A stretch of DNA of 64,000 bases from Pantoea ananatis LMG 2665 (GTDB lineage: Bacteria > Pseudomonadota > Gammaproteobacteria > Enterobacterales > Enterobacteriaceae), in contig NZ_JMJJ01000001.1 in assembly GCF_000710035.2 (NCBI RefSeq), positions 285,557 to 349,556 on the forward strand. The letters run 5' to 3'. Each line of letters starts with the position of its first letter. The first letter of the stretch is position 1. Below, one piece after another: positions 19,388 to 28,636 of the stretch. A program made the position numbers and the translations under genes. The notes beneath the pieces are model-generated. The model was given only the letters and a program-made list of their open reading frames with translations. It was not told the origin of the DNA and ran no database searches.

Positions 19388-19407
19388 GGCCGCCTCAGCG
19401 GGCGGCC
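19388..19407. terminator. Hairpin between convergent erpA and the small secreted-protein gene
   Basis: GGCCGCC and GGCGGCC pair around TCAGCG, seven bases after the erpA stop. There is no T-run on either side, so it may be a weak terminator or an mRNA-end stabiliser. Confidence 0.45.
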
Positions 19408-19411
19408 TCGG

Positions 19412-19663
19412 CTACCATTCAACCGTCACCAGACGATCGTTCGTCCCGCTGCTTCCCTGTCGCTTTAACACCGTTTGTGTCACGCGCGGCTGTGCGTTTA
19501 TCTGACGACCGCACTCAACCTGCGGCACAGACTGACCCATTGAACGGTTAACTTCACAACGTGAATAGATGACGAGTCTGACGTTAATAGAGCCGGTCGT
19601 CGATCCCGCGTAGGCCTGCTGCGCGATCAGAAGCCCTATGGCCAGAAGCGGTGCTTTGGTCAT
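19412..19663 (-). CDS. Small predicted periplasmic/secreted protein, unknown function
   Basis: I do not recognise this gene from E. coli. The ATG at 19663 has AGGAA upstream and encodes 83 residues. Residues 1-19 form a signal peptide (hydrophobic LLAIGLLIA, cleavage after AYA). The mature 64 residues contain two cysteines, C36 and C51, likely a disulfide. The segment SINVRLVIYSRCEVN recalls the first strand of fimbrial or spore-coat-U type subunits, and the C-terminus LVTVEW could be a closing strand, but the chain is too short for a normal subunit. It lies 141 bp past btuF on the same strand, so it may have its own promoter. A PSI-BLAST/HHpred search would test the fimbrial resemblance. Confidence 0.75.
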   Translation of the reverse strand: MTKAPLLAIGLLIAQQAYAGSTTGSINVRLVIYSRCEVNRSMGQSVPQVECGRQINAQPRVTQTVLKRQGSSGTNDRLVTVEW

Positions 19664-19804
19664 ATTTAAATTCCTGGTGTAGTCGAATGCGCTAAGCGCT
19701 AAAACGGACATCGGGCATACGTGGCACGTGTCTCATACTTAAAATTAACGGCAGTCAGGGTGATTTCTTTAGTTGACGGTGTAACGCATGCAGAACCGAC
19801 AGCA

Positions 19805-20599
19805 TTATTTAACCGGGTGCAGGCCTTTACACAGTTGGTCGGCGGCTAACAGGATGCGCGGTCCCGGACGGCTGAGCCAGTCGTCGTTAATGGCAATCAC
19901 GCTGACGTTAAGCTGCGGTCGCCAGAACTGCGCCGTGTGACTCGCCTGCTGTGCATCACCTGTTGTGACGATGACCTGGGGATGGCGCATCAGCACCTGT
20001 TCCCGGCTCACCTGGGGCCAGCTCACCGCACTGTCGGCAAAGATATTCTGCCCGCCACACAGCCTGATGATATCGTTTTGCAGCGTCGCCTTAGCCGCGG
20101 TAAACATGGGCGAAAAGCCAAACTGCAGAAAGACGGGAACGGGATGTTGTGTGTGGTAGCGCTCCCGCAAAGCCGCTTCCTGCTGGCGCAGCTCCCCGGC
20201 GGCTTGTGCGGCACGTTGCGGAGCTGGACTCCACTTTGCTAATCCTGCCAGTGCATCAATCATGCCATCCAGCGTTGCGGCATTGACCCATTCAACCTTA
20301 ATACCCAACTGCTGCAGCTGGTCTACCTGACGCTGCGGATTGCCGCCGCGCCACGCCAACACCACATCGGGTTTAAGCTGCAAAATACGTTCAAGATTGA
20401 TGCCCTGCCAGTTAGCGACCTGTTCAATGTTTTTTGCTTCAGGCGGATAGCTGGACCAGGCGCTGACCGCAATCGGGGTAATACCTGCGGCAAAGGCGAG
20501 CTCAGTCAGATGGGGAGCAAGGGTGATGACGCGGGGTGGGGCAGCATACAGGCTGCTGCTCAACAGCAGCAGCCAGCACAACAACAGCCATTTAGCCAC
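19805..20599 (-). CDS. btuF: Vitamin B12 periplasmic binding protein BtuF
   Basis: BtuF binds cobalamin in the periplasm for the BtuCD importer. The N-terminal hydrophobic leader ends SLYA before [20 protein letters not shown]. Family segments [25 protein letters not shown] and [11 protein letters not shown] are clear. I chose the GTG at 20599, aligning with the E. coli MAKS start (264 residues against 266); it overlaps the mtn stop by 8 bases, so coupling is likely. An upstream in-frame TTG at 20626 would add nine residues (KICWPVW). Either is possible because neither has a strong ribosome site. Confidence 0.9.
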   Translation of the reverse strand: MAKWLLLCWLLLLSSSLYAAPPRVITLAPHLTELAFAAGITPIAVSAWSSYPPEAKNIEQVANWQGINLERILQLKPDVVLAWRGGNPQRQVDQLQQLGIKVEWVNAATLDGMIDALAGLAKWSPAPQRAAQAAGELRQQEAALRERYHTQHPVPVFLQFGFSPMFTAAKATLQNDIIRLCGGQNIFADSAVSWPQVSREQVLMRHPQVIVTTGDAQQASHTAQFWRPQLNVSVIAINDDWLSRPGPRILLAADQLCKGLHPVK

Positions 20600-21290
20600 G
20601 AGCCAGACGGGCCAGCAAATTTTCAACCATCAGTGACGACTGGCTGGCCGCGACGCTCAGAAACTCGTCAAAACTCAGGTGTGATTCCTTATCGGCCACG
20701 TCGGAAATCGCTCTGACGACCACAAAAGGCACCTGGAACTGATGACAGACATGGCCGATGGCGGTCGCTTCCATTTCAACCGCAATAGCCTGTGGGAAAG
20801 TCGCCCGGATGCGCGCCAGGGGCTCAGCCCCGTTGATAAACGCATCGCCGCTCACCACCAGGCCGCGAACCGCGTTCAGGTTGAGCTGCTTAATGCAGGC
20901 TTCCGCCTCGGCAATCAGGGTGCTGTCAGCCGTAAAGGCAGCCGGACAACCTGCCATCTGGCCCGGCTCATAGCCAAACGCGGTCACATCGGCATCGTGA
21001 TAGCGCACTTCTTCTGACACCACGATGTCACCTACGGCTAACGTCGGGGCTAAACCGCCTGCGGAACCGGTATTAATAACGAGATCGGGTTTACACAGCT
21101 GCAGCAACAGCGTGGTGCCAAGGGCTGCCGAGGTTTTACCAATGCCTGATTTCAGCAAGGCAACGTCAACACCATTGAGTGTGCCAGTGTAAATTTCACA
21201 GCCCGCCAGAGACAGAGTCTGACGATTTTCAATTTTGTCACGCAGCAGGGTCACTTCCTGCTCCATTGCGCCAATGATGCCTGCTTTCAT
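20592..21290 (-). CDS. mtn: 5'-methylthioadenosine/S-adenosylhomocysteine nucleosidase
   Basis: Mtn (Pfs) cleaves adenine from methylthioadenosine, S-adenosylhomocysteine and 5'-deoxyadenosine, feeding methionine salvage and AI-2 precursor formation. At 232 residues it equals E. coli. The catalytic glutamate E12 region is [21 protein letters not shown] near 172 holds the substrate-binding Met/Glu and ISDVAD near 195 the catalytic Asp. It begins the mtn-btuF unit and is divergent from dgt. Confidence 0.97.
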   Translation of the reverse strand: MKAGIIGAMEQEVTLLRDKIENRQTLSLAGCEIYTGTLNGVDVALLKSGIGKTSAALGTTLLLQLCKPDLVINTGSAGGLAPTLAVGDIVVSEEVRYHDADVTAFGYEPGQMAGCPAAFTADSTLIAEAEACIKQLNLNAVRGLVVSGDAFINGAEPLARIRATFPQAIAVEMEATAIGHVCHQFQVPFVVVRAISDVADKESHLSFDEFLSVAASQSSLMVENLLARLARG

Positions 21291-21382
21291 TTTGCGTCTC
21301 GCTAATGTAATGAATGTAAAAATCGGGCATAGTCTATCATGGCACTGACGGGATCATTTCACGAAAAAATAAGGGGACAGGT

Positions 21383-22873
21383 ATGGCGGCGATCAATTTC
21401 AGGAAGAAGATCAGCTTCACTCGCCCTTATAGCAACCGTAAAGATCCGCAAGGTGAATATTTTATTACCCGCCATTTTGAAAGCGATCGTGGACGCATCA
21501 TTAATTCGGCGGCCATTCGCCGACTGCAACAAAAAACCCAGGTCTTTCCGCTTGAGCGCAACGCCGCCGTCCGTTCACGCCTGACGCATTCGCTTGAAGT
21601 GCAGCAAACCGGTCGATATATCAGCAAAGAGATTCTGCAAACCTTAAAAATGCAGGGTGGGCTGGCAAAATATGGACTGGACGACATGGAAGGGGCCTTT
21701 GAAAGTCTGGTCGAAATGGCGTGTCTGTTGCATGACGTCGGGAATCCTCCGTTCGGGCATTTTGGCGAAGCTGCCATTAACGACTGGTTTGAAGATAATC
21801 TGGCTGCCGAACTGGTCGATCCGCTGGTGGCTGGCGTCGAAAGCGAAGAGCAGCGCCAGTCCTTTGATCAAATGAACGCTATGATTCGTCAGGATTTATG
21901 CCATTTTGAAGGCAATGCCCAGGCGATCCGTATGGTGCACACCTTGCTGCAGCTCAACCTGAGCTACTCTCAGGTGGCCTGTATTCTTAAATATACCGCG
22001 CCGGCATGGTGGCAGGGTGAGAAACCGGCCGAATTTAGCGTATTAATGAAAAAGCCGGGCTTTTATTTGTCTGAGCGGGAATATATCAGCGATCTCCGTG
22101 CCGCGACGCATCTGAAGGAGCATCATCGCTTCCCGCTGACCTATATCATGGAAGCGGCTGATGACATTTCATATTGTATTGCCGATTTGGATGACGCCGT
22201 CGAAAAAGCCATTTTCAATGTCGACAGTTTGTATGAATTCCTCAGCAAAGCCTGGGGGCCAATAAATAACAATGATGCGTTCAGCCGTACCGTAGGTGAG
22301 GCCTGGCGCGAAGCAGGAAGTAAAAAACGCCGCAGCCGAAGCGATCAATTTTTCATGTCCCTCCGGGTTAATGTTCAGAATGTTCTGGTCACCTATGCCG
22401 TTAAACGTTTTATCGACAATCTGCCCGCTATTTTTGACGGAAACTTCAACCATGCATTATTAGAAGACGGCGGCGAAGAGGGGCGTTTATTACAAATATT
22501 TAAAACTGTAGCACGGCAGCAGGTGTTTAATCATTCCGAAGTTGAACAGCTGGAGCTGCAGGGTTATCGCGTCATAAAGGGGTTGCTTGAAATATACCAA
22601 CCGTTAATGATGTTGAATTATGAAGACTTTACTACACTGATAAATGAAGATTTTTTGCGCAACCATCCGATTGAGACACGTCTTTTCCATAAACTTTCCG
22701 GAAAGCACAGAAAAGCCTATCTGTATAAAATGCGCACGCTGGTTGTTGAACACAAATATGAGCGTTTGTTATGGGAACGTTATTATCGCTTTCGTCTGAT
22801 TCAGGATTACATTAGCGGCATGACCGATCTCTATGCCTGGGATGAGTACCGTCGTTTGATGGCGGTGGAATAA
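21383..22873 (+). CDS. dgt: Deoxyguanosinetriphosphate triphosphohydrolase Dgt
   Basis: Dgt hydrolyses dGTP to deoxyguanosine and tripolyphosphate and affects dNTP balance and mutation rate. It is an HD-superfamily protein: H117-D118 lie in [15 protein letters not shown], with [13 protein letters not shown] near residue 66 and a further aspartate ligand in the [19 protein letters not shown] segment. The 496 residues compare with 505 in E. coli. The ATG follows AAGGGG. It precedes degP, as in E. coli. Confidence 0.96.
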   Translation: MAAINFRKKISFTRPYSNRKDPQGEYFITRHFESDRGRIINSAAIRRLQQKTQVFPLERNAAVRSRLTHSLEVQQTGRYISKEILQTLKMQGGLAKYGLDDMEGAFESLVEMACLLHDVGNPPFGHFGEAAINDWFEDNLAAELVDPLVAGVESEEQRQSFDQMNAMIRQDLCHFEGNAQAIRMVHTLLQLNLSYSQVACILKYTAPAWWQGEKPAEFSVLMKKPGFYLSEREYISDLRAATHLKEHHRFPLTYIMEAADDISYCIADLDDAVEKAIFNVDSLYEFLSKAWGPINNNDAFSRTVGEAWREAGSKKRRSRSDQFFMSLRVNVQNVLVTYAVKRFIDNLPAIFDGNFNHALLEDGGEEGRLLQIFKTVARQQVFNHSEVEQLELQGYRVIKGLLEIYQPLMMLNYEDFTTLINEDFLRNHPIETRLFHKLSGKHRKAYLYKMRTLVVEHKYERLLWERYYRFRLIQDYISGMTDLYAWDEYRRLMAVE

Positions 22874-22928
22874 GCAGAGAATTGTAAAGAGCGCGAATAA
22901 ATTTTTACCTTTGCCTAAAACTTTTCGA

Positions 22929-22956
22929 GGAACTTCGCGCTAAAACATTTATCTCA
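22929..22956 (+). promoter_or_regulatory. Sigma-E promoter of degP
   Basis: GGAACTT (22929-22935) and TCTCA (22952-22956) are separated by 16 bases, matching the sigma-E -35 and -10 pattern. It lies 50 bases before the degP ATG. A GTAAA at 22893 might be half of a CpxR site, but its partner is not clear. Confidence 0.8.
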
Positions 22957-23006
22957 ACATTCGACCACAGCAATGGTCAGTATATCCATCATTGTGAGAT
23001 ACCAAA

Positions 23007-24461
23007 ATGAAAAAAACCTCGTTAATGTTAAGCGCTCTGGCGCTTAGTCTTGGCATGGCACTGACCCCTATGAGTGCTTTCGCTGCGGAGACATCCTCTT
23101 CCGTTTCATCTTCCCCAAGCCAGCCGTTGCCAAGCCTTGCCCCCATGCTGGAGAAGGTGATGCCTTCCGTTGTGAGCATCAGCGTGGAAGGCAGTACAAC
23201 GGTCAAAACGCCGCGTATGCCGCAGCAGTTCCAGCAATTTTTTGGCGATAATTCGCCTTTCTGTCAGGACGGTTCTCCGTTCATGGGCTCGCCGCTGTGC
23301 CAGGGCGCGGGCGGGAGCGGCGGCGGTGCGCCTGCAGGCCCGGATACGCAGCAGCAAAAATTCAGAGCGCTGGGTTCTGGCGTGATCATTAACGCAGAAA
23401 AAGGCTATGTGGTAACCAACAACCATGTGGTCAACGATGCGACGAAAATTCAGGTCAAACTGAGCGATGGTCGTAGCTACGACGCCAAAGTCATCGGCAA
23501 AGATCCCAGCTCGGATATAGCGCTGATTCAGCTGGAAGGCGCGAAAAATCTGACCGCCATTAAAATGGCTGACTCCGATAATTTGCGCGTTGGCGATTAT
23601 ACCGTAGCAATCGGTAATCCCTATGGTCTGGGCGAAACCGTAACCTCGGGCATCGTGTCGGCGTTGGGACGCAGCGGCCTCAACGTTGAAAACTACGAAA
23701 ACTTTATCCAGACCGATGCCGCGATTAACCGCGGTAACTCGGGTGGCGCGCTGGTGAACCTCAACGGTGAGCTGATTGGTATTAACACCGCGATTCTGGC
23801 CCCAGACGGCGGCAACATTGGTATTGGTTTTGCCATCCCCAGCAACATGGTGAAAAACCTGACCGCACAGATGGTGGAGTATGGTCAGGTGAAACGCGGT
23901 GAGCTGGGTATCATGGGAACAGAGCTCAACTCTGAACTGGCTAAAGCGATGAAGGTCGATGCGCAGCGCGGCGCCTTTGTTAGTCAGGTCGTGCCCAATT
24001 CCGCAGCAGCGAAAGGCGGTATTAAAGCGGGTGACGTGATCGTTTCTATGAACGGCAAGCCGCTCACCAGCTTTGCCTCGCTGCGCGCTGAAGTCGGCTC
24101 TTTACCGGTAGGCACGACGCTGAAGCTTGGCCTGCTGCGTGATGGCAAACCGCTGGATGTCTCCGTGCAGCTGCAGCAGAGCACCCAGGACAAAGTGCAG
24201 TCCGCTACGATTTACACCGGCATTGAAGGTGCAGATCTGAGTAATAACGCAGGCAAAGAGAAAGGCGTGCGGGTCGATAGCGTGAAAGCGGGCAGTGCGG
24301 CGGCAAGAGTGGGTCTGAAAAAAGGCGACCTGATTCTTGGCGTCAACCAGCAGCCAGTAACCAACTTAGGGGAACTACGCAAGATCCTCGATACCAAACC
24401 ACCGGTACTGGCGCTGAATGTGCAACGTGGCGACACATCGCTCTACCTGCTGATGCAGTAA
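23007..24461 (+). CDS. degP: Periplasmic serine protease/chaperone DegP (HtrA)
   Basis: DegP degrades or refolds misfolded envelope proteins. There is a 26-residue signal peptide ending AFA. The catalytic triad is H140 (NNHVV), D170 (SSDIALIQ) and S245 (GNSGGA), followed by two PDZ domains (from about 290 and 400). Length is 484 against 474. The extra residues are mainly around the LA-loop region, which has a Cys pair (FCQDGSPF, LCQGAG) and a glycine-rich stretch. It is preceded by a sigma-E promoter and followed by a strong terminator, so it is a single-gene unit. Confidence 0.97.
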   Translation: MKKTSLMLSALALSLGMALTPMSAFAAETSSSVSSSPSQPLPSLAPMLEKVMPSVVSISVEGSTTVKTPRMPQQFQQFFGDNSPFCQDGSPFMGSPLCQGAGGSGGGAPAGPDTQQQKFRALGSGVIINAEKGYVVTNNHVVNDATKIQVKLSDGRSYDAKVIGKDPSSDIALIQLEGAKNLTAIKMADSDNLRVGDYTVAIGNPYGLGETVTSGIVSALGRSGLNVENYENFIQTDAAINRGNSGGALVNLNGELIGINTAILAPDGGNIGIGFAIPSNMVKNLTAQMVEYGQVKRGELGIMGTELNSELAKAMKVDAQRGAFVSQVVPNSAAAKGGIKAGDVIVSMNGKPLTSFASLRAEVGSLPVGTTLKLGLLRDGKPLDVSVQLQQSTQDKVQSATIYTGIEGADLSNNAGKEKGVRVDSVKAGSAAARVGLKKGDLILGVNQQPVTNLGELRKILDTKPPVLALNVQRGDTSLYLLMQ

Positions 24462-24480
24462 TCACTGCTTGATGCTTATC

Positions 24481-24505
24481 AGGCGGACTTCGGTCCGCCT
24501 TTTTT
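24481..24505 (+). terminator. degP intrinsic terminator (TTCG loop)
   Basis: AGGCGGAC and GTCCGCCT pair around the stable TTCG tetraloop, then a T-run. The same core is reused after accA at 52038. Confidence 0.93.
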
Positions 24506-24637
24506 ATGGCACAGATCACAAATGTGATGCCTGCCGCATTTCTGCCAAAGCCGGCGCGGCTATGGGCGAATGCATAATGTTCTCCGCGTGTCACACGGCT
24601 ATTCTGTCCTTCCTCTCATATGACTCAGGAGATAAGG

Positions 24638-25795
24638 ATGGCTACCTGTCATCTCGACGCGCGGCTGGCGCAGGAAATTGTTGCGCGCACCATGAAAATC
24701 ATTGATGGCAATGTCAACGTGATGGATGCGCGTGGGCGAATCATTGGCAGTGGTGACAGGGAGCGCATCGGGGAGTTGCATGAGGGCGCGCTGTTGGTGT
24801 TGTCTCAGGGGCGCATCGTGGATATCGACGATGCTGTGGCAAAACATCTGCACGGCGTGCGGCCAGGCATCAACCTTCCGCTACGTATTGACGGGGCGAT
24901 CGTGGGCGTCATTGGCCTGACAGGCGAGCCGGGCGCACTGCGTCACTATGGCGAATTAGTCTGTATGGCGGCAGAGATGATGCTGGAGCAGGCCCGACTA
25001 TTACATATGCTGGCTCAGGACAGCCGACTGCGTGAAGAGCTGGTGCTCAACCTGATAAGAAGTGATGCGCTGACGCCACAGCTGACAGAGTGGGCACAGC
25101 GCCTGGGGATCGATCTTAATCAGCCCCGCGTGGTGGCGGTGATCGAAGTCGACAGCGGGCAGTTAGGCGTGGACAGCGCCATGTCTGAATTACAGCAGCT
25201 GCAAACCTTACTCACCACCCCCGTTCGGGATAACCTGATAGCCATTGTGTCGCTAACCGAAATGGTCGTACTGAAACCGGCATTAAACACACACGGACGT
25301 TACGACCGTCACGATCATCGCAAGCGGGTTGAGCAACTGATGCAGCGAATGAACGAAAGCGGTCATCTGCGCATGCGTATTGCGCTGGGCAACTTCTTTA
25401 CCGGTCCGGGCAGCATCGCCCGCTCTTACCGCACTGCGCGCACCACCATGGCCGTTGGAAAGCAGCGCATGCCAGACGTCCGCAGCTATTTTTATCAGGA
25501 TCTGATGCTGCCGGTATTACTGGACAGTTTACGCGGTGGCTGGCAGGCGAACGAGCTGGCACGTCCGCTGGAAAAACTGAAAAGCATGGACAGCAACGGT
25601 TTACTGCGCCGGACCTTAAGCGCCTGGTTCAGCAATAACGTCCAGCCCGGCGCAACATCACGCGCGCTGTTTATTCATCGTAATACGCTGGAGTATCGAC
25701 TGAATCGGATCGCTGAGTTAACCGGACTGAACCTTGGTCATTTTGACGATCGATTACTGCTGTATATTGCGTTACAGCTGGATGAGCAGGGCTGA
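24638..25795 (+). CDS. cdaR: Carbohydrate diacid regulator CdaR
   Basis: CdaR activates the galactarate/glucarate uptake and breakdown genes in E. coli. The 385 residues equal E. coli. An N-terminal sugar-diacid-binding domain (NVMDARGRIIGSGDRERIGELH) is followed by a GGDEF-like middle region and a C-terminal PucR-type helix-turn-helix (ALFIHRNTLEYRLNRI near residue 345). The ATG at 24638 follows AGGAGATAAGG. Its classical targets (garD, garPLRK, gudPXD) are not in this window. The next gene, 32 bp downstream on the same strand, is a predicted polysaccharide lyase, not present here in E. coli. Confidence 0.95.
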   Translation: MATCHLDARLAQEIVARTMKIIDGNVNVMDARGRIIGSGDRERIGELHEGALLVLSQGRIVDIDDAVAKHLHGVRPGINLPLRIDGAIVGVIGLTGEPGALRHYGELVCMAAEMMLEQARLLHMLAQDSRLREELVLNLIRSDALTPQLTEWAQRLGIDLNQPRVVAVIEVDSGQLGVDSAMSELQQLQTLLTTPVRDNLIAIVSLTEMVVLKPALNTHGRYDRHDHRKRVEQLMQRMNESGHLRMRIALGNFFTGPGSIARSYRTARTTMAVGKQRMPDVRSYFYQDLMLPVLLDSLRGGWQANELARPLEKLKSMDSNGLLRRTLSAWFSNNVQPGATSRALFIHRNTLEYRLNRIAELTGLNLGHFDDRLLLYIALQLDEQG

Positions 25796-25827
25796 TGACG
25801 CTGCTTATGAAACCATGAGGACGCCCG

Positions 25828-27039
25828 ATGCGTATATTGCCCGCCATACTTTGCCTGCTAATCGTTACGTTTACCTGCCAGGCACGGCCTGACAGCCTGA
25901 TTTTTCTCTCTACTGATGCCCTGATGAATACCCGGCAGGCTTTGCAGAATCATCAGGCGAGCACACTGACGGAACAGGCCTGGCGTCAGCTGCAACATCA
26001 GGCAGAAAAGGCGCTCAGCCAGCCCGATCCCAGCGTGATGGATAAGGGGCTGATGCCGCCCAGCGGATCGCGGCATGACTATCTGAGCCTGAGCGCCTAC
26101 TGGTGGCCGGACGGAAAGCAGAAAACGGGGTTGCCCTGGATTCGTCGGGATGGTGAGATTAATCCCGACACGAAAAATAACCAAACCGACGGCGTGCGGC
26201 TGGCGCGCTTTAGCGCAGATGTACAGACACTCTCGCTGGCCTGGTTCTTTTCTGGCGATGCACGCTATGCCAGCAAAGCACAATCGATGATCCGCCACTG
26301 GTTTATCGATCCTGCCAGCCGTATGAATCCAAACCTGAATTATGCCCAGGGGATTCCAGGCAGGACGCCTGGCCGTCATGATGGCGTACTGGATGGGCGC
26401 TATTTTGCGACCCGCATTGTTGATGCGCTGGTGCTGTTGCGCCAGTCACCCGGCTGGCGCGACAGCGACGAGGCGGCGTTACATCGCTGGTTCAGTGACT
26501 ATCTTAGCTGGCTGCAGACCAGCCAGCTGGCGCAACAGGAGCGGGATGCCCCAAATAATCATGGCAGCTGGTACAGCGTACAGGTTGCCGGTATTGCCGC
26601 TTACCTGGGCAAAAACACGGTGATCGCTGATATGTCGGCGCTGGCCAAACGAAAAATTGATGGGCAAATACAGAAAGAGGGGACTCAGCCACTTGAGCTG
26701 GCGCGAACCCGCTCCTTTCATTACAGCGTCTTTAATTTGCAGGCGCTAACCGCTATCGCGGCGTTAGCTTCTCAGCGTGGGCTGGACGATCTCTGGCACT
26801 ATCAAAACAAGCAGGGTGGCTCGCTACTGGCGGCGCTGGATTATATGGCGCCCTTTAGCGATCCATCACGCCGCTGGCCGTGGAAAACCCGCGAACGCCA
26901 AAGCGAGCGGTTAATCCCCTTACTGCTGTTGGCTGACGTCACACTTAAGTCAGAACGTTACCAATCCTGGATTGATCGTCCTGAATGGCGTACCGGCTCA
27001 GCAGAGGTGCTACGTGATGTGGTGTTACTCAGGCGATAG
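25828..27039 (+). CDS. Alginate-lyase-family secreted protein
   Basis: This resembles the Alginate_lyase domain family (PL5-like alpha/alpha barrels, as AlgL); the actual substrate is unknown. There is a signal peptide of about 19 residues (LPAILCLLIVTFTCQA). The characteristic YWWPD lies near residue 92, and the catalytic-type segments are N243-N244-H245 in NNHGSWYSVQ and Y299 in TRSFHYSVFNL. Length is 403. The ATG has GAGGA seven bases upstream and lies 32 bp after cdaR, so the two may be cotranscribed. E. coli has no gene here, so it is a lineage-specific insertion or a loss from Escherichia. Cleavage of an exopolysaccharide or plant uronic-acid polymer is a reasonable guess only. Confidence 0.8.
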   Translation: MRILPAILCLLIVTFTCQARPDSLIFLSTDALMNTRQALQNHQASTLTEQAWRQLQHQAEKALSQPDPSVMDKGLMPPSGSRHDYLSLSAYWWPDGKQKTGLPWIRRDGEINPDTKNNQTDGVRLARFSADVQTLSLAWFFSGDARYASKAQSMIRHWFIDPASRMNPNLNYAQGIPGRTPGRHDGVLDGRYFATRIVDALVLLRQSPGWRDSDEAALHRWFSDYLSWLQTSQLAQQERDAPNNHGSWYSVQVAGIAAYLGKNTVIADMSALAKRKIDGQIQKEGTQPLELARTRSFHYSVFNLQALTAIAALASQRGLDDLWHYQNKQGGSLLAALDYMAPFSDPSRRWPWKTRERQSERLIPLLLLADVTLKSERYQSWIDRPEWRTGSAEVLRDVVLLRR

Positions 27040-27056
27040 CCGCGCAGATTGCCAAT

Positions 27057-27103
27057 AAAAAAGGCCAGACGCGTCAAGTGAATCACACTTAATGCGGCTG
27101 GCC
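27057..27103 (-). terminator. yaeH terminator
   Basis: GGCCAG (27063-27068) and CTGGCC (27098-27103) form the outer stem, with AAGTG/CACTT pairing inside; on the minus strand it ends in a six-T run. It may also slow plus-strand transcription leaving the lyase gene. Confidence 0.85.
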
Positions 27104-27122
27104 TGATGTAAATCTGAAATAA

Positions 27123-27515
27123 TTAACGGCCGCTGCGGGTCAGTTTTTCCAGATCGGATTCAATTTCGGCGATTTTATGGGAAACGACGCCTTCAAGATG
27201 ACGCAGATCATCAAGGATTTTACGTTTCAGATCGACTTCCACCTGATCGCGCTGGCAGATCTGATCCAGTTCATCGATCACATAACGCAGGTTCGGGCTG
27301 ATTTCCTGCACTTCGCGATAGCCTTGTGACGCGTTATCAGCAACGACGGTCTTGCGCTGGCGAGGATATTTAAATTTCACGCTTTTGGCGAAAAATTCAC
27401 CTTTATCTTTGCGGAAATAAATTTTCAAAATATCGTTATTCGCTTCCTGACGCAGGCTGTAGCGATCGATATCGTCAGGGTTACTAATGCCTAAGCTCTT
27501 AATATTGTCATACAT
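27123..27515 (-). CDS. yaeH: UPF0325 family protein YaeH
   Basis: This is a conserved enterobacterial protein of unknown function, 130 residues (E. coli 128). The sequence is strongly conserved ([39 protein letters not shown]). It is soluble, charged and likely helical at the C-terminus, without signal peptide or membrane segment. It is monocistronic, with its own terminator, and lies 216 bp downstream of dapD. Confidence 0.95.
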   Translation of the reverse strand: MYDNIKSLGISNPDDIDRYSLRQEANNDILKIYFRKDKGEFFAKSVKFKYPRQRKTVVADNASQGYREVQEISPNLRYVIDELDQICQRDQVEVDLKRKILDDLRHLEGVVSHKIAEIESDLEKLTRSGR

Positions 27516-27694
27516 AATTATTTTCCACCAAATGATAGGCGCGCAGAATTGTTCATGACTTAATGACTATAGACATAAATAACATGAATCAGTGCGCAAC
27601 AGGATTTAACTGGCGCGAATTATGACCTGGATGAAAAGTAAACGCACCTGTTGGTTCGTGTAGAAAAACAACATTACCCGTAACAGCTGTAAAC

Positions 27695-27724
27695 AAAAGA
27701 TGACGGGCTGCCGTACAGCCCGTC
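27695..27724 (-). terminator. dapD terminator
   Basis: GACGGGCTG (27702-27710) and CAGCCCGTC (27716-27724) pair around CCGTA, and the minus-strand 3' side is T-rich (ATCTTTTGTTT). It lies just after the dapD stop. Confidence 0.8.
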
Positions 27725-27731
27725 CGACAGA

Positions 27732-28556
27732 TTAGTCGATCGTACGCAGCAGTTCATTGATGCCGGTTTTCGCCAGCGTTTTCGCATCAACTTTTTTCAC
27801 AATCACTGCGCAGTAAAGGCTGTAGCTGCCATCTTTAGACGGCAGGTTACCGGATACCACGACCGAGCCGGCAGGCACGCGACCGTAGTGGATTTCGCCG
27901 GTTTCACGGTCATAAATTTTGGTGCTCTGACCGATATAAACACCCATTGAAATCACGGAGCCTTCTTCAACGATCACGCCTTCAACGATTTCAGAACGTG
28001 CGCCAATAAAGCAGTTATCTTCAATGATGGTGGGGTTGGCCTGCAGCGGCTCAAGTACGCCACCGATTCCTACACCACCGGATAAATGTACGTTTTTACC
28101 AATCTGCGCACAGGAACCGACGGTTGCCCAGGTATCAACCATTGTGCCTTCGTCCACAAAGGCGCCGATGTTCACGTAGGAAGGCATCAGAACCGTGTTG
28201 CGCGCAATAAAAGCCCCTTTGCGAACGGCTGCGGGCGGCACCACGCGGAAGCCGGCTTCTTTGAAGCGCGCATCGTCCCAGTCGGCAAACTTCATCGGCA
28301 CTTTGTCGTAAAAACGGGTTTCAGCCCCTTCCATCACCTGATTGTCATTAATGCGGAAAGAGAGCAGAACGGCTTTTTTCAGCCACTGATGCGTTACCCA
28401 TTCGCCGTCGATTTTTTCAGAAACGCGCAGTTCACCACTGTCCAGTTTGGCGATAACCTGATTGATCGCCTCGCGGGTTTCAGTATCCACACTGGTCGGG
28501 GTGATGTCGGCGCGACGTTCGAAGGCAGATTCAATAACACTCTGTAACTGTTGCAT
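27732..28556 (-). CDS. dapD: 2,3,4,5-tetrahydropyridine-2,6-dicarboxylate N-succinyltransferase DapD
   Basis: DapD succinylates tetrahydrodipicolinate in the lysine/diaminopimelate pathway, which also supplies peptidoglycan. At 274 residues it equals E. coli. The left-handed beta-helix shows hexapeptide repeats ([40 protein letters not shown]). It is 80 bp downstream of glnD on the same strand. Confidence 0.97.
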   Translation of the reverse strand: MQQLQSVIESAFERRADITPTSVDTETREAINQVIAKLDSGELRVSEKIDGEWVTHQWLKKAVLLSFRINDNQVMEGAETRFYDKVPMKFADWDDARFKEAGFRVVPPAAVRKGAFIARNTVLMPSYVNIGAFVDEGTMVDTWATVGSCAQIGKNVHLSGGVGIGGVLEPLQANPTIIEDNCFIGARSEIVEGVIVEEGSVISMGVYIGQSTKIYDRETGEIHYGRVPAGSVVVSGNLPSKDGSYSLYCAVIVKKVDAKTLAKTGINELLRTID

Positions 28557-28636
28557 ATTTTTTCCTGATCTGTCATTTGTGGTGCCAGCCAGTGACCGGC
28601 ACGGGTAAAAAGTTAATGTTCACAAATTGAAGCGGG

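Noticed and set aside
24515..24528. CRP site before cdaR
   Set aside because: Half-sites are in the wrong order and spacing (TCACA before TGTGA, two bases apart).
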